From positions 1-53,830 of the forward strand of contig DYKG01000005.1 in assembly GCA_020722725.1 (NCBI GenBank): DNA of 53,830 nt. The letters are read 5' to 3'. Origin of the DNA: Candidatus Methylomirabilis sp. Its GTDB lineage: Bacteria > Muiribacteriota > Ozemobacteria > Ozemobacterales > Ozemobacteraceae. Positions 27,707 through 35,229 of this stretch are shown piece by piece. The notes beneath the pieces were generated by a model. It did not search any database, was not told the DNA's origin, and worked only from the letters and a program-made list of their open reading frames with translations. The position numbers and the translations under genes were made by a program. Within the stretch, counting starts at the first letter, position 1; each line of letters opens with the position of its first letter.

Positions 27707-30045
27707 TCGAGCGAAACCAGGTAGTGTTGTAACGCGGCCCGAAGGTCGGAGAAAGATTCGGGAAGCATGCCCGCCAGCCTTCTTACCACCATTGCATTGA
27801 CCGGGCGGGCCAGAACAAGTTCGGCAAGAAGCTCGAGCACTGTTTCCTGATCGCCCTCGAGAACTTTCAGCTGAATCATGGCGTTGTACAGGTTCATCGA
27901 CGGTTCGCGCAGATGGTGCAGTTTTTCCAGCATCAGATCGGCACCACTGCCCCTGATCGACCGGCAAAGATACAGGCAGCCCTCGAGCAGTTCGCCATAC
28001 AGCTTTTTCGTCTGCGCCCCGTAATCGGTGGCTGAATCGAGGTTACCAACTTTCAGGGCGATGCGGTAGGCATCGAAAAGGTCGGCCAGCACCAGCGGGC
28101 GTTCGGCAAGACACTGAGCCAGCAGAGAAGCGGCTTTGTCATACTGGCCATCGCTGATTGCCAGAGCTGCCAGCACCCGGCGCAGACAATGTGATGCGGG
28201 AAATCGCCGGCACTTTTCCTCGACCAGCCACAGCAGCTTTTTTATATTGCCGCGGCCAATCGCCATTTCCATGAAAAGACCTGGTAGTTCGGGGCTGGCA
28301 AGCAGACCCGGAGTTATGGGCTCCTGTGCGCGGTCGGCTTTTATGCGGCGGGCAACCGCGAGGGGCAGCGGATGGTCGGCCTTGAGGGTCGGCGGCTGAA
28401 TGCGCAGCAACTGGCCGAGCCCATAGCAGCCCGAAAGCACTGGCACCGGTGAAGGAACCAGCAGCATGCGATTCAGTTCGGCAACGATATCGAGCTGGCC
28501 CAGCAAAAACAGGTTGCGAGCGGCAGAGGCGCAGACGCGGGGTGCCGGATCGCGCAGAGCGGCGGCGAAATACGGCACTGCGGCATTGGCACAGGCAAGC
28601 ATGGCATTGATCATATTGGCTCTGACCCTGGGGTCAGGGTGGTCATGAAAACGTGAATAAACAAGAAGCCGATCAGAGCCAATGCGGCCAAGCGCCCCGA
28701 GCAATGAGGCTATAACGTGGGGATGCTCTTCCTTTTCCAGGGCTTTGAGCACCATTTCTTCGGCAGGCGATCCGAGAACCCCGCACAGAACGGCGCACTG
28801 ACTGCGTTTAAAAGCATCGGCAGACCTGATCAGGCGTTTCAGCCATGGCATCAGCAGATCGTGCATACGGCTGTTGTTCTTAACTCCCGGCAGCAGTTTG
28901 CGCAAGCTCAAAATCATCTGTCTGATCACATCGCCGCTGCGCTCAACATCGAAGCGACTCGACAGCATGATCAGCGCAGTTTCCGGGGCCACCTGAGCCA
29001 GCGCATGGGCGGCATGCTGGCGATGCAGCTTCGAGTCACCGAAAAGATTTTTTTCGAGCAGGTGCAGACCTTTTATGGAACCAAACTGCCAGGCGCCGGC
29101 GGCCGCCCGGCAACTGACCGCAGCGTCACCAGAAGCCATGGCTTTTTTGAACAGCTCGCTCTTTTCTTCGGCGGGCGCGGGAAAAATCTCGGCGGCCTGC
29201 AGTGCGGCAAGTTGTAAAACCTGCTCAGAAGCCGCCGTATAATTCTGAATGACCGGCCAGACTTCTTCACGACCGGTCGCGGCAGCCAATGGCAGCAGCC
29301 AGGCCTTGCGGGCCGGGTCGGCTGATTCTTTCAAAAGTGACAGCAAAACCATTACCACTCTCGACCCGCCACAGGCGGCCAAAGCCCGGGCCGCTTCAAG
29401 TGCAACCCGCGGGTCGGCACTGCGGGCAAGAGTCAGCAACTGGTCAAAAAATTCCGGAACCGGATTAACCTGCAGAGCAAGCAGAACCGGCACCAGCCGC
29501 GCCGGGTCACTGCCGAAAAGTTCGCGCTGCAGCAGTCTGACACGGTCCTGGCCACCGGGCAACGAGGCCAGCAGCAAAGCAAAACCCTCGGGCAGCATGA
29601 AACGCCGGGCCGGGCTGACCAGAACCAGGCCTGGCGTCTGTCCGGATACCACCGTGTCATAACTTACCGGTTCTTCAAGAGACTGTAGGACCTGTTCGAT
29701 CAGCCCCGGATGCAGGTGCTCGGGTGCAAAAGCCAGGGCTTTCAACGCCGCCAGTCGCAGCTGCAGCGGCCCGGAGCAGGCACGTCTGACCAGCAGTTCA
29801 ACCGATTCACCGAATATGGTTTTCCAGGCCTGCTGAACCGGCAATGGTGCGGGCAGAAGTTTTTTCAACCCGAGAAAGGCCAGCAGCGATGAGGTTGGGT
29901 CGTCACCGGTCAGAATTTCTTCGAATATTTCACGGTCAGTGGGCTGGGGCTCGCGCAGCATGGCAGCCAGGGCCGTTCGTCGGCTCCAGCTGTCGTTTAG
30001 GCGCACCATTTCGCGGGGATTGCCCAAAAGAGTCTCTGGCCGCAT
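27703..30045 (-). CDS. HEAT-repeat protein with TPR-like C-terminus
   Basis: 780 residues, no signal peptide. Repeating helical pairs of HEAT/PBS-lyase type run from about 25 to 560 (for example SADPRVALEAARALAACGGS, HPDPRVRANMINAMLACAN, DPAPRVCASAARNLFLLGQ). From about 590 the repeats look like TPR (YDKAASLLAQCLAERPLVL). Such proteins are scaffolds; the partner is not known. It begins after a 136-base gap holding two palindromic repeats, with AGGA upstream of the ATG. It may be the end of the long MoxR-cluster transcript or a separate unit. Confidence 0.8.
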   Translation of the reverse strand: MRPETLLGNPREMVRLNDSWSRRTALAAMLREPQPTDREIFEEILTGDDPTSSLLAFLGLKKLLPAPLPVQQAWKTIFGESVELLVRRACSGPLQLRLAALKALAFAPEHLHPGLIEQVLQSLEEPVSYDTVVSGQTPGLVLVSPARRFMLPEGFALLLASLPGGQDRVRLLQRELFGSDPARLVPVLLALQVNPVPEFFDQLLTLARSADPRVALEAARALAACGGSRVVMVLLSLLKESADPARKAWLLPLAAATGREEVWPVIQNYTAASEQVLQLAALQAAEIFPAPAEEKSELFKKAMASGDAAVSCRAAAGAWQFGSIKGLHLLEKNLFGDSKLHRQHAAHALAQVAPETALIMLSSRFDVERSGDVIRQMILSLRKLLPGVKNNSRMHDLLMPWLKRLIRSADAFKRSQCAVLCGVLGSPAEEMVLKALEKEEHPHVIASLLGALGRIGSDRLLVYSRFHDHPDPRVRANMINAMLACANAAVPYFAAALRDPAPRVCASAARNLFLLGQLDIVAELNRMLLVPSPVPVLSGCYGLGQLLRIQPPTLKADHPLPLAVARRIKADRAQEPITPGLLASPELPGLFMEMAIGRGNIKKLLWLVEEKCRRFPASHCLRRVLAALAISDGQYDKAASLLAQCLAERPLVLADLFDAYRIALKVGNLDSATDYGAQTKKLYGELLEGCLYLCRSIRGSGADLMLEKLHHLREPSMNLYNAMIQLKVLEGDQETVLELLAELVLARPVNAMVVRRLAGMLPESFSDLRAALQHYLVSLE

Positions 30046-30074
30046 CAGGGAATCCTTTTAATTATTTGTTACAC

Positions 30075-30110
30075 CGGTCGCTTCGACCCGTTTGACGGGC
30101 TCAGCGACCG
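30075..30110. repeat. Family-1 palindromic repeat
   Basis: Perfect outer arms CGGTCGC (30075-30081) and GCGACCG (30104-30110) around TTCGACCCG...CGGGCTCA. It is intergenic, upstream of the HEAT-repeat gene. Confidence 0.85.
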
Positions 30111-30116
30111 TATAAA

Positions 30117-30145
30117 GCGGGCCGACGCGGTGGCTGGCCCCTGCG
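30117..30145. repeat. Family-2 palindromic repeat
   Basis: GCGGGCCGACG...GCTGGCCCCTGCG aligns with the gspL copy at 9951-9977. It lies six bases after a family-1 copy, the same order and spacing as in gspL. Confidence 0.7.
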
Positions 30146-30181
30146 TTTTTTTGGCAATACCAGCAAGGGGAAGTGCTCATT

Positions 30182-30901
30182 TTACTCCGGGAGTTTCAGT
30201 TTTTCGAGGGCATCAATACGGCCGGGCAGATTGCCGGTATCCATGGGCAATGCCGGCCAGATGTAGCCGGTGAATTTCTGCAGCAGAGCAATAGCAGCCT
30301 TGCGCCCCTTTTCGGGTGAGTCGAGCAGCAGAATTCCCTGCAGATCAGCTTTTTTGTGATCCATTTTCGCCTGGTTACGCAGGTAATCACGGGTCATTTC
30401 GCGAATTTTCGTCTGATCGCGATAATCGGGCGCAAGTTTGAGCTGGTTAAGCAGGCCGGCATACAGTCCTTCAGATTTAAGCAACTTCATCGGGTGGCGC
30501 AGAACCATGTGCATCAGATTGCGACTGAGAATGAAATCAAGCTGAAATTCTTCAACGGAGGCAGAAAGTAAACCAGTAGTAAGAAACAGGGCACCACCCG
30601 GAAAAACCAGCTCGTCGGCAACATCACTGTCAATGACGAAAACCCGATAGTTCACTTCGGGCCGGCTGGTGTTTTCAGCGATTTTTTTGATTTTCGCGCT
30701 CAGCTCATCGCTGGGTTTGATGACCTCGCCCAGTTCGCGGATGAACTGTTCTTCAAGCAGACGCCCGACCTCAATTTCCGCCCGGCTTTCATCGAGCAGC
30801 CGTGAAAAATATTTGACGATCGCATTGGCAGCCTGTGCTTGCGAAACCGCCAACAGCGGCAGCAGCAGCGCCACCGACAAAACAAGCCTGATTTTTCTCA
30901 T
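30182..30901 (-). CDS. Exported M48-like protein with destroyed HEXXH motif (probable pseudopeptidase)
   Basis: 239 residues. Signal peptide 1-24. Residues 83-140 follow the M48 metallopeptidase pattern: a beta strand (YRVFVIDSDVADEL), the FPGGALFLTTGLL substrate-groove segment, then the active-site helix. Where active members have HEXXH, this protein has Arg127-Asn128-Leu-Met-His131, so the first zinc ligand His and the catalytic Glu are gone while the following LRH is kept. It is therefore likely non-catalytic, perhaps a chaperone or regulator in the envelope (inference). It starts with an ATGA overlap with the SLH-like gene and lies near a complete M48 peptidase. Confidence 0.75.
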   Translation of the reverse strand: MRKIRLVLSVALLLPLLAVSQAQAANAIVKYFSRLLDESRAEIEVGRLLEEQFIRELGEVIKPSDELSAKIKKIAENTSRPEVNYRVFVIDSDVADELVFPGGALFLTTGLLSASVEEFQLDFILSRNLMHMVLRHPMKLLKSEGLYAGLLNQLKLAPDYRDQTKIREMTRDYLRNQAKMDHKKADLQGILLLDSPEKGRKAAIALLQKFTGYIWPALPMDTGNLPGRIDALEKLKLPE

Positions 30902-32019
30902 TTTCCTTCTCCTCTGGCGGGCTCGGCCAGGCGCCCGGCAATGCGTTTGCGCAGAATTTGAGCCTGATCGATCGTTTCTTTCAGCTTAACATCGAGCTCG
31001 GCGCATTTTCTGATCTGATCAGGGTTAGCCGGCATCACCGTGCTCAACTGCAGCCGCGAATAATCAAAGCGGTCAACGATCGACTTGAGCACCGCTTCGA
31101 TTTCGGCAAGCCCCTTGCGCAACGCGTTTTCGTCGTCGGGGTTAGACGGGTAAGTTGAGGTCATTTCGAGCACCGAGCCACCCAGACCGCTCATGATTTT
31201 TTCCACATCGGTCATGGCAGCGGCCGCATCTTCGACACTGGCCATCGACTGGGGGTTAACCTGCTCGGGTGCAACCAGCTGGCTGGCATTGGCAAAGCGG
31301 CGATAGGCATTTTTTTTGAAATCCTCGCGCTCGCTGCTGCGCTGTTCAAAGCCAAGCGACGGGCGAATCGCATCGATCTCACCATTTTCAGCCACAGGTT
31401 CGCCGTTCTCATCGACGGGCGCACTCTCAGAAGCCAATACCGGCGCCGATTCAACCGGCTGATTGATAATCTCGATCTTCATGCCATAGCGATCTTCCTG
31501 CTTTACAACGCCCTGAGCAACCAGAATCTGCAGCCCGCGAAAAAGGTCGTGCCGGGTCAGCATGTGGTTTGCCCCGAAATTGCCGCGTTTCATGGGCATA
31601 AAGGCTCCGCCCACGATTTCCAGTATATTTTTGAAGGAAGAATCATTGCCGATGTCGGCAAATGCGCGAGGCAGCCGGGCAGCGGTACCCGACTGCACAT
31701 GCAGGCGATGAAAGGCCTGCGCCGCCATTCCACGCGATACCGGCCATTCAAGGTGAAAGCGCCCGTCGTCGTAAGCGTCGAGCAACCCGGTATTGATCGC
31801 TTCAAGCTCGCTCACCTGGCGGTTATACACCCGTTCATAAATCGCCGAAACAAGCTGAAAGCGGCTGACATTTTCTTCTTCCGGCGCTGCCCATGATGTA
31901 ACGGCAATCAACAGCAGTACTAAAATACTGCTCAACAATTGTCGATAACTGAAGTGCCATATTTTGAGTATGACAGGAGACTTGCCGATGACAGAAACAC
32001 GTTCACTGAATTCTTCCAT
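30898..32019 (-). CDS. Exported SLH-like domain protein
   Basis: 373 residues from ATG 32019, which has GGAGG four bases upstream. A hydrophobic segment, LLSSILVLLLIAVTSWAA, lies near residues 28-45 behind a long N-region. SLH-like text follows at about 50-115 (INTGLLDAYDDGRFHLEWPVSRGMAAQAFHRL, split by a conserved-looking Gly-Asp loop) and about 120-180 (FADIGNDSSFKNILEIVGG...LTRHDLFRGLQIL). The C-terminal part is charged and coiled. The start region overlaps a plus-strand gene. A later TTG at the signal peptide is a possible alternative start. Confidence 0.75.
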   Translation of the reverse strand: MEEFSERVSVIGKSPVILKIWHFSYRQLLSSILVLLLIAVTSWAAPEEENVSRFQLVSAIYERVYNRQVSELEAINTGLLDAYDDGRFHLEWPVSRGMAAQAFHRLHVQSGTAARLPRAFADIGNDSSFKNILEIVGGAFMPMKRGNFGANHMLTRHDLFRGLQILVAQGVVKQEDRYGMKIEIINQPVESAPVLASESAPVDENGEPVAENGEIDAIRPSLGFEQRSSEREDFKKNAYRRFANASQLVAPEQVNPQSMASVEDAAAAMTDVEKIMSGLGGSVLEMTSTYPSNPDDENALRKGLAEIEAVLKSIVDRFDYSRLQLSTVMPANPDQIRKCAELDVKLKETIDQAQILRKRIAGRLAEPARGEGK

Positions 32020-32224
32020 TGCTCCTCCGGAGGACGAAGAAATTGTCATGGCCCAGATTCAGAAATATTCTGAACTCACTGAGCGCAGTCTTGACATGAT
32101 CGAAAAACTACTTAAACAGGGATACGCCATGAACTCACCCGAGGTCAAGCGTCTGCAGCATAAACTGCATGAACTTGAAGTAAAGAGTAACTTCTGGCGC
32201 AGTCGCATGATGAAGTTCCTCTGA
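31988..32224 (+). CDS. Small helical protein on the opposite strand, overlapping both neighbours
   Basis: 78 residues from ATG 31988, preceded by a strong AGGAG eight bases upstream. The sequence is protein-like: an acidic start (APPEDEEIVMAQIQ) then amphipathic helices (YSELTERSLDMIEKLLKQ, SPEVKRLQHKLHELEVKS). No family is recognised. Its first 32 bases overlap the SLH-like gene start and its last 90 bases overlap the 3' end of the M48 gene on the other strand. The good ribosome site and composition argue it is real, and the overlaps suggest antisense effects. Confidence 0.6.
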   Translation: MTETRSLNSSIAPPEDEEIVMAQIQKYSELTERSLDMIEKLLKQGYAMNSPEVKRLQHKLHELEVKSNFWRSRMMKFL

Positions 32225-33721
32225 ATGGAAATTCAGGTTCCAGGTGGCGCGGGCCGCCCGAGCCAATGCCATATCCCAACGTCCCGACATCATCGCCAGT
32301 TTTCCGCTCTCGCGGATAACCAGCGGATGGTCGCCGAGCCAGTCAGGCAGAGAATCGAGCGCCGCCTGTGCTTTAGCCAGATTCTCTGCCTTCACCGTTT
32401 CGGCAAACCGCGACAGCTGCCAGACCGGGTGTAACGCCGGCCAACAGGCAGTTACCGCAAGAAATCCCGCCAATATCAGACCCATCCTGTTTTTTCGGCT
32501 GCGCCTGCATAATTCTTCAATACTACCACACCAGCCCCGAACCCGGGCAATGCGATCTTCGATTTCCGGATGGGTCAGCAACCAGGCGGGAATCGCCCTG
32601 GGCGGGGGCATGATATTTCGCTGCAGAGTTTCGAGGCCACCGGCAAAATTTTCAGCTCCGGTCAGGGTTGCCGCAAATGCATCGGCCTGATATTCCGACT
32701 CGCGTGCCAGCGCCGTGAATGTAAGGGCAAAAATTGCGAGAAAAGCAATCATTTCAAGGGCATCCATCGCCGCCGAACCAGGCATCCAGTCAGGGGCATA
32801 GACGAAAACTGAGAGCTTCGCGGCTATCGAAACCATCACCAGATCAAGAGAATAAATCATGTAACTGGAAACATGCCCAAGACGCAGATGCGCCAGCTCG
32901 TGGGCAATTACCCCGATCACCTGACGGCGGCTGAACAGTTCGAGCAGATAACCGGTAATGTAAACAAAGCGGAATTTCGGCGACAGGCCTGCAACTGCGG
33001 CATTGGGAACCGGCTCGCGGAAGGTATCCCAGATTTTTACACCCGAAATGGGGGTGTCGGCGCGAAGACACAGCTCGGTAATCTCTTCTTTCAGCTTCTC
33101 ATCCTGCATCGGTTCGGCGCGCCAGGCCCAGTTGAACAGCCGCGGAGCCAGCAGATAGAGAAACACGAAAAAAAACGGAGCAGCAACCAGCAGCCTGATA
33201 TCCTGCAGTTCGGGAATGCTCTGGCCTGAGCCTGCCAGATCCTCGATCATTGTCCAGAACAGCAGAGGCGGAAAAAACAGAATCGGCACGGTCATGCGCG
33301 CCCGCCAAAAATCGGCGGGGGTCTGGGCATCATCGAGAATCGGGCGAAACAGCAGATAAATCTGAAAAATCAGCGGGCGACCGAGAAACAGGTAAAGAAA
33401 CGATGAAAAAAGCATGGGCAAAAGCTGGGGAAGGCTTTCGAGCCAGCCTGGAACCAGCAGGGCCAGAGGGTCAGCAGCGGCCTGCAGCAGCAGAATCCAG
33501 CCGACCAGGCTCCATTGCCAGATTTCCTGCACTTTCATGAACGACGGCACGGTATGACGATTCTGGTAATCGTTCACCATGTCGGGAATGCTGCGAAAAA
33601 GCATGACAATCGTGGCGAACGACCACAGGGTCATTGCCAGCAGCGGCATTTCGGCCAAAGTGCCACGAAAATGCACGGTGCCATAACCCAGCAGCAGCAG
33701 GTGCAAAAAAATTGAAATCAT
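32135..33721 (-). CDS. Membrane-bound M48-family metallopeptidase
   Basis: 528 residues. About five membrane helices lie in the first 200 residues, a cytoplasm- or periplasm-facing catalytic domain follows with HELAH (about 272-276, QVIGVIAHELAHLRLGH) and the third zinc ligand Glu in ARESEYQADAFA (about 342), then a C-terminal membrane helix and tail. This is the HtpX/Ste24-like layout, longer than HtpX (about 290). The start is ten bases after a DUF4159 gene. The last 30 codons run antisense into the small plus-strand gene. It is likely a quality-control protease for envelope proteins. Confidence 0.9.
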   Translation of the reverse strand: MISIFLHLLLLGYGTVHFRGTLAEMPLLAMTLWSFATIVMLFRSIPDMVNDYQNRHTVPSFMKVQEIWQWSLVGWILLLQAAADPLALLVPGWLESLPQLLPMLFSSFLYLFLGRPLIFQIYLLFRPILDDAQTPADFWRARMTVPILFFPPLLFWTMIEDLAGSGQSIPELQDIRLLVAAPFFFVFLYLLAPRLFNWAWRAEPMQDEKLKEEITELCLRADTPISGVKIWDTFREPVPNAAVAGLSPKFRFVYITGYLLELFSRRQVIGVIAHELAHLRLGHVSSYMIYSLDLVMVSIAAKLSVFVYAPDWMPGSAAMDALEMIAFLAIFALTFTALARESEYQADAFAATLTGAENFAGGLETLQRNIMPPPRAIPAWLLTHPEIEDRIARVRGWCGSIEELCRRSRKNRMGLILAGFLAVTACWPALHPVWQLSRFAETVKAENLAKAQAALDSLPDWLGDHPLVIRESGKLAMMSGRWDMALARAARATWNLNFHSEELHHATAPEVTLYFKFMQFMLQTLDLG

Positions 33722-33731
33722 CAGCTTCCGG

Positions 33732-35228
33732 TCAGGTTTTTCTTTCTTTCTTTTTGGCAGCGGGGAAAAGAATATTGTTGAGAATCAGGCGATAACCGGG
33801 GTTGTTCTTGTGCAGATCAAGGCGGGTCGGGCCTTCGCCCACGATGTGACTGATGTCGGCAGGGTCATGACCGCCATAAAAGCTGAAAAAACCCTTGCCG
33901 TAGTCAGCCCTGATATATTTTACCGAGACACCATCGTTGTTTTCGCCCATGACCACCACGTAAGGCTTCAGCAGAGACTTTCTGAACGCTGTTGTCTGGC
34001 CGAAGAATCCATCGATGACATTGCGGTGATTCTGGGTCAGCATGGTCGGAATCGGGTCAACCTTGGCAGCGAAGTCGAAAAGCCTGAATGTGCCCGCGTC
34101 GCCCATGTAGTTATTCGACATGTCGATATCGGAAAACTCGTAGATCATCGGGTCAGTAATCAGCTTGAAATCTTTAAAAGCCAGGCTTTCTTCAAAATTG
34201 AGTTTGCTCTGGGCCAGCGGGTCAATGTCGTCACCATCGATTTCGCGTGCAATGATATCGACGCCATTGGCTGCCAGAGCGATGTCAAGGCTGTCAACCG
34301 CCGAGCACATCGCGAAAAGAAAACCACCCTCGAGCACAAACTTTTTAATACCCCGGGCTACCGCCAGTTTTAGCTCGCTTACTTTCTTGAAACCAAACTT
34401 CTGGGCGTCGAGCTGAGCCCGGGTAACCTGCTTGCGATACCAGTCGGCCATTCTGAACGACCCGTAAAATTTTCCGAACTGCCCGGTGAAATCTTCGTGG
34501 TGCAGGTGTATCCAGTCGTATTTGCTGATTTCCCCGGTTAAAACTTCCTTGTCGTAGAACTTCTCAAAGGGTATCCGGGCATAAGTGAGCACCAGCGTCA
34601 CCGCGTCGTCCCAGGGCTCGGTGTAATCAGGCGAATACACCGCTACCTTCGGAGCTTTTTCGAGCAGCACCCGCTCCATGTTTTCTTCTTCGATCACCGA
34701 ATAAATCTGGTCGATCTGGGCGGCGGCAACCGCTTCCATGGTAACCCCGGCGGTTTTTGCATGTTCGCGAATCTCGGGCAGATCTTCGGCCAGAAAAGCG
34801 CCGCCGCGAAAGTTCAGCAGCCATTCGACATCGGTGCCGGTCTTGTCGAGTATCCAGTAAGTCACGCCATAGGCCCGCAGGTGGTCATTCTGCGTGTCAT
34901 CCATCGGTATCAGCAGTTTCTGCGCCGACAAGGGCTGCAAAACCGCAAACACCAGCAAAAGAACAATGCAAAAGCTCTTCATACCGTTTCTCAGCTCGGG
35001 CAACTCGGTTAAGCTCGAAAACCACCCATACAGTTGCTGAGCCAGAGTCATCTGGTCGAAGCAACCGAAACCGTGATCAACGGCCATTTCGACCCATTGC
35101 ATGGGCTCAATGACCGGTTCAGTTCGGTCACTGAGTCCACATTGCGGGCGGCTGGTGAGCTGAGTCGAACCATCTAAGTGACCGGTTTCGCAGCCGACAG
35201 AGTTTTTTCGTAGAAGAAGTCTTTTCAT
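33732..35228 (-). CDS. DUF4159 protein with an N-terminal extension built of palindromic repeats
   Basis: 498 residues from ATG 35228, which follows the TPR-gene stop by one base and has AGGGGAT upstream. The body (from about residue 105) is DUF4159, a glutamine-amidotransferase-like fold seen with MoxR/VWA clusters (IAKYDWIHLHHEDFTGQF-like text, KKFVLEGGFLFAMCSAVD, YSFYGGHDPADISHIVG-like end). A normal signal peptide, MKSFCIVLLLVFAVLQPLSA, begins only at Met83 (34982), so the first 82 residues may be an added extension, encoded by four tandem palindromes at 34984-35184. If translation starts at Met83 instead, the array is a 5' leader. Met83 has only a weak ribosome site. Confidence 0.85.
   Translation of the reverse strand: MKRLLLRKNSVGCETGHLDGSTQLTSRPQCGLSDRTEPVIEPMQWVEMAVDHGFGCFDQMTLAQQLYGWFSSLTELPELRNGMKSFCIVLLLVFAVLQPLSAQKLLIPMDDTQNDHLRAYGVTYWILDKTGTDVEWLLNFRGGAFLAEDLPEIREHAKTAGVTMEAVAAAQIDQIYSVIEEENMERVLLEKAPKVAVYSPDYTEPWDDAVTLVLTYARIPFEKFYDKEVLTGEISKYDWIHLHHEDFTGQFGKFYGSFRMADWYRKQVTRAQLDAQKFGFKKVSELKLAVARGIKKFVLEGGFLFAMCSAVDSLDIALAANGVDIIAREIDGDDIDPLAQSKLNFEESLAFKDFKLITDPMIYEFSDIDMSNNYMGDAGTFRLFDFAAKVDPIPTMLTQNHRNVIDGFFGQTTAFRKSLLKPYVVVMGENNDGVSVKYIRADYGKGFFSFYGGHDPADISHIVGEGPTRLDLHKNNPGYRLILNNILFPAAKKKERKT
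34984..35023. repeat. Family-1-like palindrome, array unit 1
   Basis: CCGTTTC (34984-34990) and GAAAACC (35017-35023) flank a degenerate core with TCAGCTCGGG and AAGCTCGAA. It is immediately upstream of the Met83 signal peptide codon of the DUF4159 gene. Confidence 0.5.
35032..35066. repeat. Family-1 palindrome, array unit 2
   Basis: Arms AGTTGC and GCAACC around TGAGCCAGA...TCTGGTCGAA. It is in the opposite orientation to unit 3 and encodes GCFDQMTLAQQL. Confidence 0.75.
35081..35116. repeat. Family-1 palindrome, array unit 3
   Basis: Arms CGGCCAT and ATGACCG around TTCGACCCATTGCATGGG then CTCA. About 30 bases are identical to the copy at 41907-41942, and both encode VIEPMQWVEM on the minus strand. 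Confidence 0.9.
35125..35184. repeat. Family-1-related long palindrome, array unit 4
   Basis: Perfect 8-bp outer arms CGGTCACT (35125-35132) and AGTGACCG (35177-35184), with GAGTCCA and TGAGTCGAA inside and a long central loop. Confidence 0.65.
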
Positions 35229-35229
35229 T

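Noticed and set aside
27536..27967. 143-codon version of the small membrane frame
   Set aside because: The upstream part overlaps the end of the HEAT-repeat gene in another frame; only the portion from the ATGA overlap is plausible.
34984..35184. CRISPR-like array
   Set aside because: Units are palindromes of different sequence and orientation with very short spacing, not direct repeats with spacers; no cas gene is near.
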